Assembly (NCBI GenBank): GCA_008711295.1
Contig: VUYV01000120.1
Location: forward strand, 1,734,456-1,798,455
DNA length: 64,000 nt
Direction: 5' to 3'
Source: Anarhynchus alexandrinus
Taxonomy: Eukaryota; Chordata; Aves; Charadriiformes; Charadriidae
Shown: positions 14,223-25,373 of the stretch, piece by piece
Numbering within the stretch: the stretch's first letter is position 1
How the letters are laid out: each line of letters begins with the position of its first letter
Program-made: the position numbers and the translations under genes
The notes under the pieces: generated by a model
Database searches by the model: none
Told to the model about the DNA's origin: nothing
Seen by the model: the letters and a program-made list of their open reading frames with translations, nothing else

Positions 14223-14726
14223 CTAAATAGTTTGCTTTGGTCTCCCTGTCACTATCGGAAAAGCAGAGTGTGAGCAGGACTTTGTGGCCAGCAGGTAGGG
14301 ATCTAGGGAATGTCACTGTACTGGGAACATTGACACCTCTCATTGGCTCAGTAATCACAAGGAACATAGCTATTCAGATGTGTGCCAGTTAACAAGTTCT
14401 CTTTCAAACTAATTTTGTACTTACTTATACTAGAGGCTTTTTAAAGAACTGTGAATGATAGTGGAGTATAAGTTCTTGAAGTGAAACAGTTGAAAATACT
14501 TAAAAAAAAATATGAAAAGTGCAGTTCAGCTAGTACCGATGTCCTTGTTTAAATTAGATGAAAGCAATGCAAATTTGACTTGACAGACACAGAAAAGTCA
14601 GCTTTACCTCTGTGTATTTTTGTCATCTTAACGTTATTTGGACTGTTATTTAATAGTTTCCAATAGGTTGTTTAAACAAGAGATGTTGAACAAGTATCTT
14701 AATAATCCTTATTTTTTTCTTTTTAG

Positions 14727-14744
14727 AACTGAAGGAAAGTCATC
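14727..14744 (+). other. PPM1A: PPM1A 5' UTR part of exon 2
   Basis: Eighteen untranslated bases lie between the acceptor (AG at 14725-14726, after a T-rich tract) and the start codon. The initiator context has G at +4 and is followed at once by the glycine codon needed for myristoylation, which supports this start. Confidence 0.75.
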
Positions 14745-15578
14745 ATGGGAGCATTTTTAGACAAGCCAAAGATGGAGAAGCATAATGCCCAGGGGCAAGG
14801 GAATGGGCTTCGTTATGGTCTGAGTAGTATGCAAGGCTGGCGAGTTGAAATGGAGGATGCACATACGGCTGTGATTGGTTTGCCAAATGGACTTGATGGA
14901 TGGTCATTTTTTGCTGTATACGATGGGCACGCTGGATCACAGGTTGCCAAGTACTGCTGTGAGCATTTATTAGATCACATCACAAGCAACCAGGATTTTA
15001 AAGGGCCAGATGGGCCACCATCTGTGGAAAGTGTAAAGAGCGGCATCAGAACAGGTTTTCTGCAAATTGATGAACACATGAGAGTCATCTCCGAGAAGAA
15101 ACATGGTGCAGACAGAAGTGGGTCAACAGCTGTGGGTGTCATGATTTCTCCCCAACATACATACTTCATCAACTGTGGAGACTCAAGAGGTTTACTTTGT
15201 AGAAACAGGAAGGTTCACTTCTTCACACAGGATCACAAACCAAGTAATCCACTGGAGAAAGAGCGTATACAGAATGCAGGTGGCTCTGTAATGATTCAGC
15301 GTGTGAATGGCTCTCTTGCTGTTTCAAGAGCACTTGGGGACTTTGATTACAAATGTGTCCATGGGAAAGGTCCTACAGAACAGCTAGTCTCACCGGAGCC
15401 TGAAGTTTATGAAATTGAGAGATCAGAAGAAGATGATCAGTTCATCATACTGGCTTGCGACGGTATCTGGGATGTTATGGGAAATGAAGAGCTGTGTGAC
15501 TTTGTAAGATCCAGACTTGAAGTCACTGATGACCTTGAGAAAGTTTGCAATGAGATAGTTGACACCTGCTTGTACAAG
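14745..15578 (+). CDS. PPM1A: PPM1A coding exon 2: residues 1-278, most of the PP2C catalytic domain
   Basis: This exon encodes the bulk of the phosphatase. It starts MGAFLDKPK, with Gly2 available for N-myristoylation, a known PPM1A modification. Visible motifs: R33 for phosphate binding and the E37-D38 metal ligands in [11 protein letters not shown]60-G61-H62 in VYDGHAG; D146 in NCGDSRG; the [14 protein letters not shown] motif; and D239 in [10 protein letters not shown]. The fold is the Mn2+/Mg2+-dependent beta-sandwich of the PPM family. The exon ends after Lys278 at AAG followed by GTAGCC, a weak donor in phase 0. Reading on gives 24 unrelated codons to a stop at 15651, so the true boundary is set by the match of exon 3 to the family sequence. 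Identification is near certain. Confidence 0.97.
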
Positions 15579-17366
15579 GTAGCCAGACTTGAAAGTAGTA
15601 GTTTACTGTTTTCAATATTAGAAATTTATGAACAAGTTAAGAATAAGTTTTGATTCCAGTGTATAAGTATCAAATGGCTTACGTTAACATGACTTTGGCA
15701 GTAATTACCATGATTCCCACAAAAATGGTGATAGAGGGGGAATGAACACACCACAGAAACAGTATGGTTTTCTGGGTGGTTTTGGTTAATGAAGACTTTA
15801 AAGTCATATACAGATATGTTGTGATTACTGGGAAACTAGAAGCTGATGGGAATTTATGGGCAAGTTAAGGACAATAAGTGCCCTTTTCTGTTATATAATA
15901 TACTTTACAAAACCTTAACTCTTAAGACTTAATCGGGCTAGAGAATATTCTTTCCCTTCCTAGTCTTCCCTTCCTTTCTTGGGCATATAGTAGTAACATT
16001 ATTGTCATAATTACACCAGGATAAATGCAGAAGGAATGAACCTTGACTTCATATTTTGCAGTTTAAAATTTCTTCTTGACTATATGAAGATCTGACTTCC
16101 TAAGTTAGTTTTTATTCTGGTTTAATTACTGTATTTCTTACTCAGTGTTGTGTGATACAGCTCAAACTAGCTGAAGCAGGAGATGGGACTGTTTTGATTT
16201 AAAAAATCTGTGTAATTTTGCCTACAGTAACTTCTACTTTGTATTAATAAGTTGCTGGATGGTGCAGTTACAGAAGAGATTTGAAGTATTGAGTTTCATA
16301 GTTTGACATTTAATTTTCCAAAGGCAAGCTATAAGTCATGATGTAAAAAAGTCGGCATTTTTGATACTAGAGACAAGGCACAGTCTCCACTCTTGCCACA
16401 TGGCTAACAAGATCGTTGTTTCCCTTTTGGAAAAATGTAATTGCTTTCCAACACTTTGCCAGATTGATAATGCATATATTTTTGTTGACAATTTTTGTCT
16501 GGTAATCCTGAAAACAAATACCAGGGAAGGAACAGTGGCTTGTGGATGCTGTAAGCTTTGCAGTAGCCAACTGTCAGCATCTCCCTGTGCACACATATAC
16601 TCTTCTTTTAAACACTGGCTTGTTCTTGAACTTGCTGACTTCAGTGGATGTAATTGGTGTTAAAAGTTAAGCATGTGGATGCATGTTTGTGGACCAGAGC
16701 ACAGGGGTATTGAAAGTAAACTAAACAGTTACTTTTCATAAGCAGAATGTGTTTGTATTTTAACACATTCAAGTATCAGGGTTCTATTTAGTTGGTGTTT
16801 TAAATGTTTCCATTTCAAAGAATGCTTTTGTAAAGGCCTGGGCCCCTTCCAGTTGGCCTTTTAACAGATTCTCTCACTTGTAACTTCTCTTGTTTTAAAA
16901 GAAAAGGGGGGAAAAAAAACCCTAATAGCTGTGATTTTATGTGGAAGCACTGTCTGAATTCAACATCTCTCTACTTAGTGCTTTTAAGCAGTAATGGTTT
17001 TGTTTACCCAGCTGTTTTCCCAAAATGATTGGATAGTACTTAAAACAAGATGTAACACAACTTTGTAGTTACACATCACTCATTAGTAATGTCAGTTTTT
17101 AAAAGGCAATGAGCTGTCTGTAATTGGCTCCAGACCATGAAAGAGTAAAGAACAAAGTGACTTAAAAGTTGTACTGAATGAATGGGCAGACTTGTGGAAT
17201 ATGTAAAAGGGCAAGGGGAAATTAAGGCTAATGATGATATTAATCCATAGTAGTAAAAGTTGTATTCTAATACCATAAGATTTGTGAAATTTTGTGTGTA
17301 AAATACTTTGATGTGTATTTAGCCTGGTGTGTATACATTCTCAAATAATTTTTTCTTTTTCACCAG
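15579..17366 (+). other. PPM1A: PPM1A intron 2
   Basis: Runs from the weak donor GTAGCC to an acceptor CACCAG preceded by a T-rich tract. It is AT-rich and unique-looking. The four overlapping open frames near 16336-16663 lie on both strands and show no family resemblance; I see no gene in it. Confidence 0.85.
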
Positions 17367-17484
17367 GGAAGTCGAGACAACATGAGTGTGATATTGATCT
17401 GTTTTCCGAATGCACCAAAGGTATCGCCAGAGGCGGTGAAAAGAGAGGCAGAGTTGGACAAGTACCTGGAAAGCAGAGTAGAAG
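17367..17484 (+). CDS. PPM1A: PPM1A coding exon 3: residues 279-317, end of the catalytic domain
   Basis: It begins [13 protein letters not shown], which supplies the last metal ligand D282 and the final beta-strand of the PP2C core. It then enters the alpha-helical C-terminal part ([20 protein letters not shown]). The exon ends at G of a split Glu codon (G|AG) before GTGGAT, a poor match to the donor consensus. Splicing here leads to exon 4 and the 382-residue alpha-1 form. Ignoring the donor leads to the short alpha-2 form. Confidence 0.95.
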
Positions 17485-17507
17485 GTGGATCATTTAAAAA
17501 AAAATAA
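17367..17507 (+). CDS. PPM1A: PPM1A alternative terminal exon, alpha-2 isoform (324 residues)
   Basis: If the donor at 17485 is not used, translation continues from Glu317 with GGSFKKK and stops at TAA 17505-17507. The total is 278 + 46 = 324 residues, the length I recall for the mammalian PP2C alpha-2 isoform, which has a similar GGSF-type tail. This isoform keeps the full catalytic core, including D282, but lacks the C-terminal helical PPM1A-specific domain encoded by exons 4-6. It would need a separate poly(A) site in intron 3; AATAAA hexamers at 20681, 20763 and 20923 are candidates. The isoform is inferred; no transcript evidence is available here. Confidence 0.7.
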   Translation, partial: GSRDNMSVILICFPNAPKVSPEAVKREAELDKYLESRVEGGSFKKK

Positions 17508-18912
17508 GTAACTTTGTTTCTAAACAGACCCCTTGGCCCCCTTCCCCTTCCAACAACTAAACTCTTTAACATATACAGGCTTTTTAATAGACCTTCAAGT
17601 GCCATTGGCCATCTAGTGTACGTCTCTGAAAAAGGCACTCAAACAGTCCTGCTGTATGTCCTGAAAAAAATCTGCTATGAAAGTGCAGCAGCCTGTAGCC
17701 CTGAAAATTATTCAGGATGGCAGAGAAATAATTCATTTGGGCTCAGTGTTCTTCATGAGTCCACTGACAGCGGTAACTTCCAACCAATAGACCCTGGTTC
17801 CTGTTATGTGGAGTTAAATGAAAGAATCAGAATATCTTGCAAAGTGACTGTGAAGATGGTAACTTGAGTGTCATTTTTCCATATAGTTATGTACAATTTA
17901 GTTAGCCATTATATTTTATTATCCAATTATGGTAGGGTTACAGCTTGATCACTGTCATCTTTAAGGCACCTGCTAATATATTTACTTATTAGAAATTACG
18001 TCAGAAATTTGTCAAAGCTAATCTTTAAGCATTCATGATGAACAAAAGCTGGGAGCTCATCTTACTCTGATAGTAACTTTAAAATTTTGCTTTAAATTTC
18101 TATTTCATGAGTTCTTAAACTTTAAACTGAAATGGCAAGTCTTAGGCATTTTGGGTCACTTAACTAAAAATGATATTTGAAATCAATTTGATTTAAAAGA
18201 TTTCTCATTGAAACTGCATTTATAGTGCCTTTTGGTATTTAAAAATTACCACAGCCTGCAGTTTGTTTCTGGAAACATAAGACATGCTGTATGCATTATG
18301 TGCATAGGTTAAGTCTATTTTTGAAGTGGGCTCCTCTAGACATATATGTTACAAGTCTAGTTATGTGTATATACCCCAAGAATCCTTAATAGCACGCAGG
18401 GCACAATACGCAGAGTTCTTCACAGCTATGGTATCAGTGGTTACTAAGTTAAAGGAACATATTGTGCACTTTTGCTCCTCCTTAGCTTGCACGCAGATAA
18501 CAGTGCAGCTTCAGAAATTTCACAGAGAATGAGAATTCTGGGTCCGGATAGATTAATGTGCAATTTTAAAGCACTTACTATCTGTGTAGGTACTCCTTCA
18601 GGAAGTATCATCTTTTTCAAAGGCCTTATTCACAAGGTCTTGGCAAACTACATCTGTTTTGCCCCTGAACAAATGTCCAGACAGACATTTCTGTCTTTTA
18701 ATGTAACACTTGCCTAATAGGAGAGGTTGGTGCACAGTAAGCAAGAGCGTGAATCTTTTTGACAGCGTAGCAGGAATATCCAAGTGCATGGTAACACTGC
18801 ATGAGTTAAGTGTCAGATGGCTTTCTCCATTTCAAAGCAGTGAGCAGTTTTGCACCAGGCATTTGAAGAGCGAACTATGTATGCCCACCCACAGAATTGG
18901 TGAAGAACAAGT

Positions 18913-18944
18913 ATGCTGTAAATTCACATGTTAATTTACAGCAT
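18913..18944 (+). other. Perfect 12 bp stem, 8 nt loop inverted repeat
   Basis: ATGCTGTAAATT at 18913-18924 and AATTTACAGCAT at 18933-18944 are exact reverse complements separated by CACATGTT. In the alpha-2 transcript it would form a stable hairpin; its role is unknown. Confidence 0.6.
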
Positions 18945-19677
18945 GCTAACTCTCCTAATTGGGCAAGTATTACCTTTGTATCTTAGATATCTTGTCTGAG
19001 TTCAGACAAACTCATGACCTAGAGTATGAAAACATGTTCAAGTTAAGGCTAGCCTCATTGTACCCCAGGAATATTACCATGAGGAAAGACAACATTTTTG
19101 TACAAACACTTCGTTTTGTAAATGAAGAACCTAAACACTGGAACTGTGTGAGATTACGGTACATATAACGAATTTGGCTGCTGGTACTTTGCATTTATAC
19201 AAACACAAAATGTCAGGAATGAGCGAAGTGTGATACTTGCATAGAGGTAGAAGGATTCTGTATGTAGTTATAAAGCACTTTAATACTAATTTAATGGGAT
19301 GATGTCTGAACAACCTGAGAAAGTTCATTGTACTTCCCCTCAAGGTTTTTTTCTTCTTTTTTAGAGTTGTCCTCAGTTTTTGTCTATTGTTGCACAAAGA
19401 TACTATTTAAATTAAAGAATATGTAGTAAACACTATTCAACCCAGCAGTGATTTCTATCAGCTGCGTGCAGAATTTGGCCTTTTAGGTCTTACTCATGAG
19501 GGAAGTTGAGAGGCTGAACTAAAGCAGAACTTCAAGAACAGGAGTTGATTAACTGTGTTACATTTAACTTAATAATTCTTGTGCAGTTAAATTGTTCTCT
19601 GGTGTAAATGAATAATGCAGTATTGGCTAGTAAGGTAGGACTGCTACAGCATCTGAAACTTTCAACACTACAGTGGA

Positions 19678-19712
19678 CAATCTTACTGTTATCCTAGGAT
19701 ACTGTAAGATTG
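19678..19712 (+). other. Inverted repeat with palindromic centre
   Basis: CAATCTTAC at 19678-19686 and GTAAGATTG at 19704-19712 are exact reverse complements. The intervening sequence contains the palindrome TATCCTAGGATA. It is a potential hairpin in the putative alpha-2 3' UTR. Confidence 0.5.
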
Positions 19713-20680
19713 GCAGTGCTTAACTTTAAAAGCCTAATCTTCAGCTGAAGGAACTAAAAAAATGTGAACAGTACTTTTAAAATGATCTTACTAATCTGTA
19801 ATATCCATTTAAAGTTAAAATTCATTAAAATGGAAACTTGGTGAAAATGCATATTATGTATTTCTATGCACTTCAGTACTCAGTGTAATCCAACAAGTAA
19901 TGAGATTTGATGCTTACTGATGTGCATTTTTTTCTGGTAGTACTTTTATTCCATCAGCCCAGAGCATATTGTTATACTGTTAAGAAGTAGTGCAAATTTT
20001 AAGACTGAACAGGGCTTAGTACTAATGGTCATCTTGACTAAGGAGAGGCAATTCAGATTTTAAAAAACGTAGAAAGTTTTTTATTTACTGTGCCACCTAG
20101 GACTCTCCTTTTATACATTTTGATGTGTTTGTGGTCCAGATTCATAGCTACAATAAATAATAATGGAAGAAGCAGCAAGTGTGGAGAAGCATCTTTGTGC
20201 CATTACTTGCAATAAATCAGTGTTACTCCTAAAATATCATGTGAATTTCATGGTAGAAGTAATCAGTCGTTCCAAAATGTGTTGCTATTATTTGCACTAG
20301 TATGTGTTATTGATGTGTTGACTCTAAAAAGAAACTTGTTTAAGCTTTTTTTTCTGTTCTCTTTTTTTTTTTTCTACAGAAAAACATTCCATAATAGATA
20401 ATCCTTGCGATATTTATACCTATAGAGAGATAAATAATTTTAAGTTAGCTGTTATACGTTCTTTCCCATATTTTCACAAAATCAAGGCTCTGGCTTTTTC
20501 TTAAACTTTGTGTGGAATTCCCATTCAGAATATGAAAAAGCGGATATGTTTTGAATCCTTTATTTTAGGGTTGTAAGTACGTTTTTCCAGTACTTGATGC
20601 CATGAAAATGTGTAGAAGGTTTAATAGTAAATTAAAGTTTGGGGGGAGGGTTGTAAGATGTATTGAAAGAAAATAATTCC

Positions 20681-20928
20681 AATAAATTAAACACAGCTAG
20701 CAGACCGACTCCATTTGTTGTGTCTTCAGTGTTCATTCAGTCTGTATCTATAGTTTTATCAAAATAAAAATGTATTCATTTAGTGGAGACTGTATGTTAA
20801 ATGTACTGCAGTTACAGGTTGTGAAACTGTGTAGTATAGGTAAACTATAAATTCCTTATTTTTGTACAGCAGAACTTTAGCACTAGCACAATGTAGAATA
20901 TATTAGATGTTCAAAATTGCACAATAAA
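20681..20928 (+). terminator. PPM1A: Candidate poly(A) signals for the alpha-2 transcript
   Basis: AATAAA occurs at 20681-20686, 20763-20768 and 20923-20928, about 3.2-3.4 kb after the alpha-2 stop. Which one is used cannot be told from sequence. Confidence 0.35.
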
Positions 20929-21500
20929 GGAACTTGGCAAACCAAATCTGAGATCTTTGCTTCTTATTCAGATTTAAGAGTGTTAGATTATTTATTTACC
21001 AAATACTAGATGGTAAAATGAATTTTGGCTATAGATTTTGAGGAAATGGCAAGTTTTTTTGAGGTGTCTGTGGTGTGTGGTGTCATATTTAAAATGTAGG
21101 TTTTGAAGTAAACAGCTTAAAGCTTTATGTTGCAGGTTAACACTGGTTGAGGGCTAGACAGTGTTTCCACTGGACTTTGCAAATAATTTACACAGCCTGA
21201 CTGCAAAACAGCTGATGCTTTTGTAAACACACACAGCCCTGAAAAACCATTACATGCACAAAAAGTAATTCACAATTGTTGTTTTTAATTTTTTAGCTAA
21301 AAAGGACTGGATACATGCTGGTTTTAAAAGCTTTTAATGTGCCTTATCTCACTAATTAAATTATAAAATGGAAACTTGGTATGTTCTTCTGGAATTATTG
21401 TTTAGGGCAAAAACTGAATGCTAGAGTACTTTTGAAAAGTGATATTGATGAATCTCAACTACTCTTCAAGCTGTGTAAATGCTTTATTACATGAAGAATA

Positions 21501-21550
21501 GCATGTGTGTACGTATGTGCATGTATATATATATGCATGTATGTACACAT
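21501..21550 (+). repeat. 50 bp strictly alternating purine-pyrimidine tract
   Basis: Every base from 21501 to 21550 alternates purine and pyrimidine, mixing GT, AT, GC and AC dinucleotides. It looks like a degenerate (GT/AT) microsatellite with Z-DNA potential. Confidence 0.8.
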
Positions 21551-22519
21551 CATTGCATATGTGCTGCAGTATTCACTTGAAGATCAAGAGCACCAAGTCT
21601 TAATAATTCATATCTCTTATCATTTCTAAGAGGTCATGTTTACAGAGAAACTGATGAGATGCATTTTAAAAAATGTGCTTGGTCTTCAAATTTCGTAAAA
21701 TCCCTATTTAAAAAGCGACTCTTCAGGGGTAGTATGGTGTGAAATATCTTGTGTTCAAATAACATTGTGTGCTTACAACTTGGAGAAAAAAATAAACAAA
21801 ACCAGGCCTAAGAATAAAGTTGAAGAATGAATTTCTTAAAAAATGACTGTGGCTACAGTACGGATTCTCTTCACCTAGAAGGTGGAGTGGATCAGCTTTA
21901 AATAATTGCCCAATATTCACATATACCCTAAGTGAATATAGGATGGAACTCTCTTAGATGTGATGTCCCTGGCTTTTAATTTATATGTAATAGTTCTTAA
22001 AATTTGCATGTTGCTGTAATGCAGTGAAGTACAAGTATTGGTTAATATACATACAGCCATGGGAGTTATTTTTAATATGTCTAACCTTTTGTTTCTTGAA
22101 AATATTATGCTTTCTATGATGGCGATAATCTTTTATCTTCTGTTGCAGCGATAAAGCTGATGTTAGTATCTGCCTCGTGCCCAGGGCATTTTGTTGGGAA
22201 GCTATTACATCTTCTATTATATCTAATGTATAGCAGGAAAACCATTAAAGAATTTTTTCCCACTTTTATTAGGTAGCTGTTTATCTCTAAAACCAGTGTG
22301 CATGTTAACAGTTAGCAGTATCTTTGTCAAATCTGTTACAGGTTCTTTTTCTTATGGAACCAAAGTTAACAATTACCATGTTGAATATGGTCTGTCATCT
22401 TTGTTTTTTTTTAATATCTATTAACAGAAGTTAAGCTGCCTTTTTATAAAACTGAGTGTTTCAATCTTTTTAAGTTAAATTTGGACTGCACTTACAAAAA
22501 AAGTACTTCTGATTCCCAG

Positions 22520-22628
22520 AGATCATAAAGAAGCAGGGTGAAGGAGTCCCAGACTTAGTCCACGTGATGCGTACGTTAGCAACTGAGAGCATCCCAAACC
22601 TCCCACCGGGGGGTGAATTGGCGAGCAA
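22520..22628 (+). CDS. PPM1A: PPM1A coding exon 4: residues 318-354
   Basis: After AG at 22518-22519 the exon completes the split Glu codon and reads [20 protein letters not shown], then [15 protein letters not shown], and ends with AA of a split Lys codon before the donor GTGAGT. This is the helical C-terminal domain unique to PPM1A/PPM1B within the family. The frame joins exons 3 and 5 exactly. It is too short to be seen as an open frame from ATG. Confidence 0.95.
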
Positions 22629-24318
22629 GTGAGTTCATATCGATGTAAATGTGGTTTTTGATTAAAATCGAAACTTAACTGTAAGGCCACTCTTAAAAGT
22701 GGGGGGAGGGAGGAAAGGTACCAGTCAAAAGGTGATGATCTGTTCTTCAATTTTTATTACTCGGTTGTTCTGAATAAAAGGACAAGCATAATAACAGTTA
22801 ACTATGAATCACTACTAAAATTAAATGTCAAACTGTAGTTTTGGGAAGGACTGAGGTTTTTTTAAGGGTGGCCTGAGTGTGTCTGGTTTTTGTAATTAAC
22901 TGGGTTTTCTGGGTGGGAGGTTACATTTGAAGATGCAAAAATAATGCACTGACTTTAGTAGCTCTACACTTTGACAAAAAGTGATACGCATATGATGTTT
23001 TGCTTGGCAGCTTTCTTTTCTTGTCTGTAGCTAAAGCAACATTGTGATTGTGTAAAAGTTTGCTTTTGTGTCTCTCTGCTTGTGACAAATCTGAAGACCA
23101 GATAGAACTCTTATCAAAAAAAGAAAAGTGGGAAGTTAAATTTACGCCTTTATATAGGCTGGCTTTGTCCTTGAAGAGTTCAGCGTTGTCACTCTGTGGC
23201 TTCTCAAACTGATGTCTTTAAGGAAGCAACGTACTTAGCTCGTTTGCAGACCAAACCAAGTGCTTTTAGGATCAAAAGATTGTTCATGAACCTGTGCTGT
23301 GTTGGATTGGCCACATATGGTACAGACTATATTTTTAACCCTCCAGAGTATGATTTTTGTATTGTTACACCAAAACATAAAGACTCTAGGTATGTAATTG
23401 AATAAATGATAACTGAACTGTAAAGATGACTTCTACAAAATAAAATTTTGAACTATTTGACTAGGAGAAGAAGAGACGGCAATTTTATGTATAATAGCAG
23501 CACCTATTTAGGATGTGTTGCTGTATTCTTGAAGTATTGATGAGTATATTACTTATGAAATATGGTGTACAGATTGAGAAAAATCAATCTCCTTTGGCTA
23601 GCAGTAGCATCATAGTTGTGAGGAAGTGCTGAAGTGACTGACTTCCATGGGATTTTGTGTCTTAGTGATACTAGTTTGAATAGGGATTGATAGAAGTATG
23701 GATTTAATTGGATGGTAGCATAACTCAAAGCACTACTGCCAATTTGGAAGGAAAATAATGCTTTTCAAGAAACCTGCCTTTATTTAGAATCAAAGATACC
23801 TTATTCTTGAAAGATAATGGAAACTTTCCAGTTTATATGTGCAATGTACTTTGGCTGTAATTGCTTGTTTTTATTGCTTTAAATTCAGCCTCTTCTTCCA
23901 TGCCCTATAATCATTCACTATGGTGTCTGTACTGCTGCATGGTAGTTCCTGACTTCTCATTGTTACGGGATGATTATAAAGCCTATCATCTGCTTTTTTT
24001 CTTCTAATGCACTTCTTTGTCATTGCTCTGCATGCATTCATGAGCAGTTAAAAGGTTGTTCTTTGAAGTTTGTTTTGTATCGCAGTTGTAGTCTGCTGCT
24101 TCGTCACACTTGGTTCTGCAGAAGGGGATCTGGAAGAAAGTTGCTTTTAAGTCCAATCTGCAGTTCCTGTCTTTTACTCCCCTCTTTCCTTCCTGCTCCC
24201 CCTCCAAAGTTGTTTCCTTATATGCTGGGTAAGGCAAAGGCTTCCTATTCCTTCAGCCTCACACTGGGGTTTTTTGAGTAACAGTTTTCAAAAAAACCTT
24301 TTCACCCTGTGTAAAAAA

Positions 24319-24345
24319 NNNNNNNNNNNNNNNNNNNNNNNNNNN
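24319..24345. other. Assembly gap (27 N)
   Basis: A run of 27 N lies between AAAAAA and AAAAAAACAAAC. The sequencing most likely failed in a homopolymer or A-rich simple repeat; true length is unknown. Confidence 0.98.
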
Positions 24346-24455
24346 AAAAAAACAAACAAACCCAAAAAAACCCCACCAAACAAACAAAAGAAACACCCAC
24401 AAAAAAAAAGCACAAAAACAAACTGCCCCCCCAAAAAACCACCAACAACAAAACA
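24346..24455 (+). repeat. A/C-rich low-complexity tract beside the gap
   Basis: About 110 bases almost entirely of A and C, with AAAC, CAAA and CCCCCC runs. Together with the A-run on the left of the gap it forms one simple-sequence block. Confidence 0.85.
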
Positions 24456-24608
24456 CCTCTATTACATGTTGTTTGCAATTTTTCTGTTAATATTTTATCA
24501 ATATATTTCCTGTCAATGTTTCTATCAATATTAGAGAAGCTCAGAATCCCAGAGATGAAAATTAATTACAAGCTATCTTAAATATGCTAAGCAAATGTTT
24601 TTTTAAAG

Positions 24609-24790
24609 AAGGCACTAGAACAGGTTGCCCAGGGAAGTTGTTGAGGCCCCATCCCTGGAGGTGTTCAAGGCCAGACTGGATGGGGCTTTGAGCAGCCTGG
24701 TCTAGTGGGAGGTGTCCCTGCCCATGGCAGGGGGGTGGAAATAGATGATCTTTAAGGTCCCTTCCAACCTAAACCATTCTATGATTCTAT
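24609..24790 (+). mobile_element. CR1 LINE, 5'-truncated 3' end
   Basis: The sequence follows the avian CR1 3' UTR consensus: CAGGTTGCCCAGGGAAGTTG, ATCCCTGGAGGTGTTCAAGG, CTAGTGGGAGGTGTCCCTGC, GATGATCTTTAAGGTCCCTT. It ends in the ATTCTATGATTCTAT terminal repeat. It is a short 5'-truncated copy in intron 4, in sense with PPM1A. Confidence 0.95.
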
Positions 24791-25373
24791 TTGCAGTTTA
24801 AATTATTTTGAGAAAAGTTGCAGGAGAGTATTGTAAAAGAGTGTTGCTTCAGAAATAATTTTTCCAGGTTTGCACCTGGAAAGTACATTTCAGAATGTAA
24901 CATGAACAAAAATATACCTCAGAATGCAATTTTTCTGCATCCAGAAAATAAAAAAAACACTATTCCCCCATGAAAGTGCCATAACACATGAAGTACTACT
25001 GCAGTGTTCACCAGACAAACGAATGACCAGGGCATTCAACATCCATCAAGCTTTCTGACGCCCTTTTTCAAAGTCAAGAGATACAGCACCAAGCAGCAAG
25101 GCAGCCTCATCTGAATGTCACTGTGCTCTTCTCCTGCTGAACTCTGAGTGGTATTCAGCCTTGTTTTTCTTGAAGCTAAAGGTTTTAAAGGATACGGTAG
25201 CTATGTTCGATGTTTAATAACACCTAATGCTAACTTGCAGTAAACTTGGTTCTGTGAATCTGAAACTGTTAAAGTTTACATTTTAAATTAAAATTGTACT
25301 TAGGGAATTTGACTTAAAAGAAAAAAAAAAGACGACACAACCTTAAAATCTTGTGGGTTTTTTTTTGCTCTAG

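Larger units (their letters stand above)
55..14726 (+). other. PPM1A: PPM1A intron 1
   Basis: Donor GTAAGT at 55; acceptor at 14725-14726 after a T-rich tract. After the CpG island the intron is AT-rich and contains no CR1 or LTR that I recognise. It holds a (GT)7 run at 3857-3870, an inverted repeat at 6133/6257, and A/C low-complexity stretches at 8591-8677 and 14137-14220. No convincing coding exon was seen. Open frames up to about 116 codons (for example near 5016-5383) lack family resemblance and flanking splice logic. Confidence 0.8.
17485..22519 (+). other. PPM1A: PPM1A intron 3 / probable alpha-2 3' UTR in its first part
   Basis: An AT-rich 5 kb stretch without recognisable transposons. 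Its first 3.4 kb probably serves as 3' UTR of the alpha-2 mRNA. It contains two stem-loop-capable inverted repeats (18913-18944 and 19678-19712) and AATAAA hexamers at 20681-20686, 20763-20768 and 20923-20928. A 50 bp alternating purine-pyrimidine tract lies at 21501-21550. The acceptor before exon 4 (TGATTCCCAG) has a poor pyrimidine tract. Confidence 0.7.
22629..25373 (+). other. PPM1A: PPM1A intron 4
   Basis: Contains the assembly gap (24319-24345), an A/C-rich tract and a CR1 3' end (24609-24790), the only recognised transposon within the gene. The acceptor TTTTTTTTGCTCTAG is strong. Open frames at 23196-23405 and 23970-24281 have no family match. Confidence 0.85.

Noticed and set aside
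15579..15653. Annotating the 302-codon frame (14745-15653) as the full PPM1A protein
   Set aside because: The family sequence continues from Lys278 into GSRDNMS at 17367. The last 24 codons are intron read-through.
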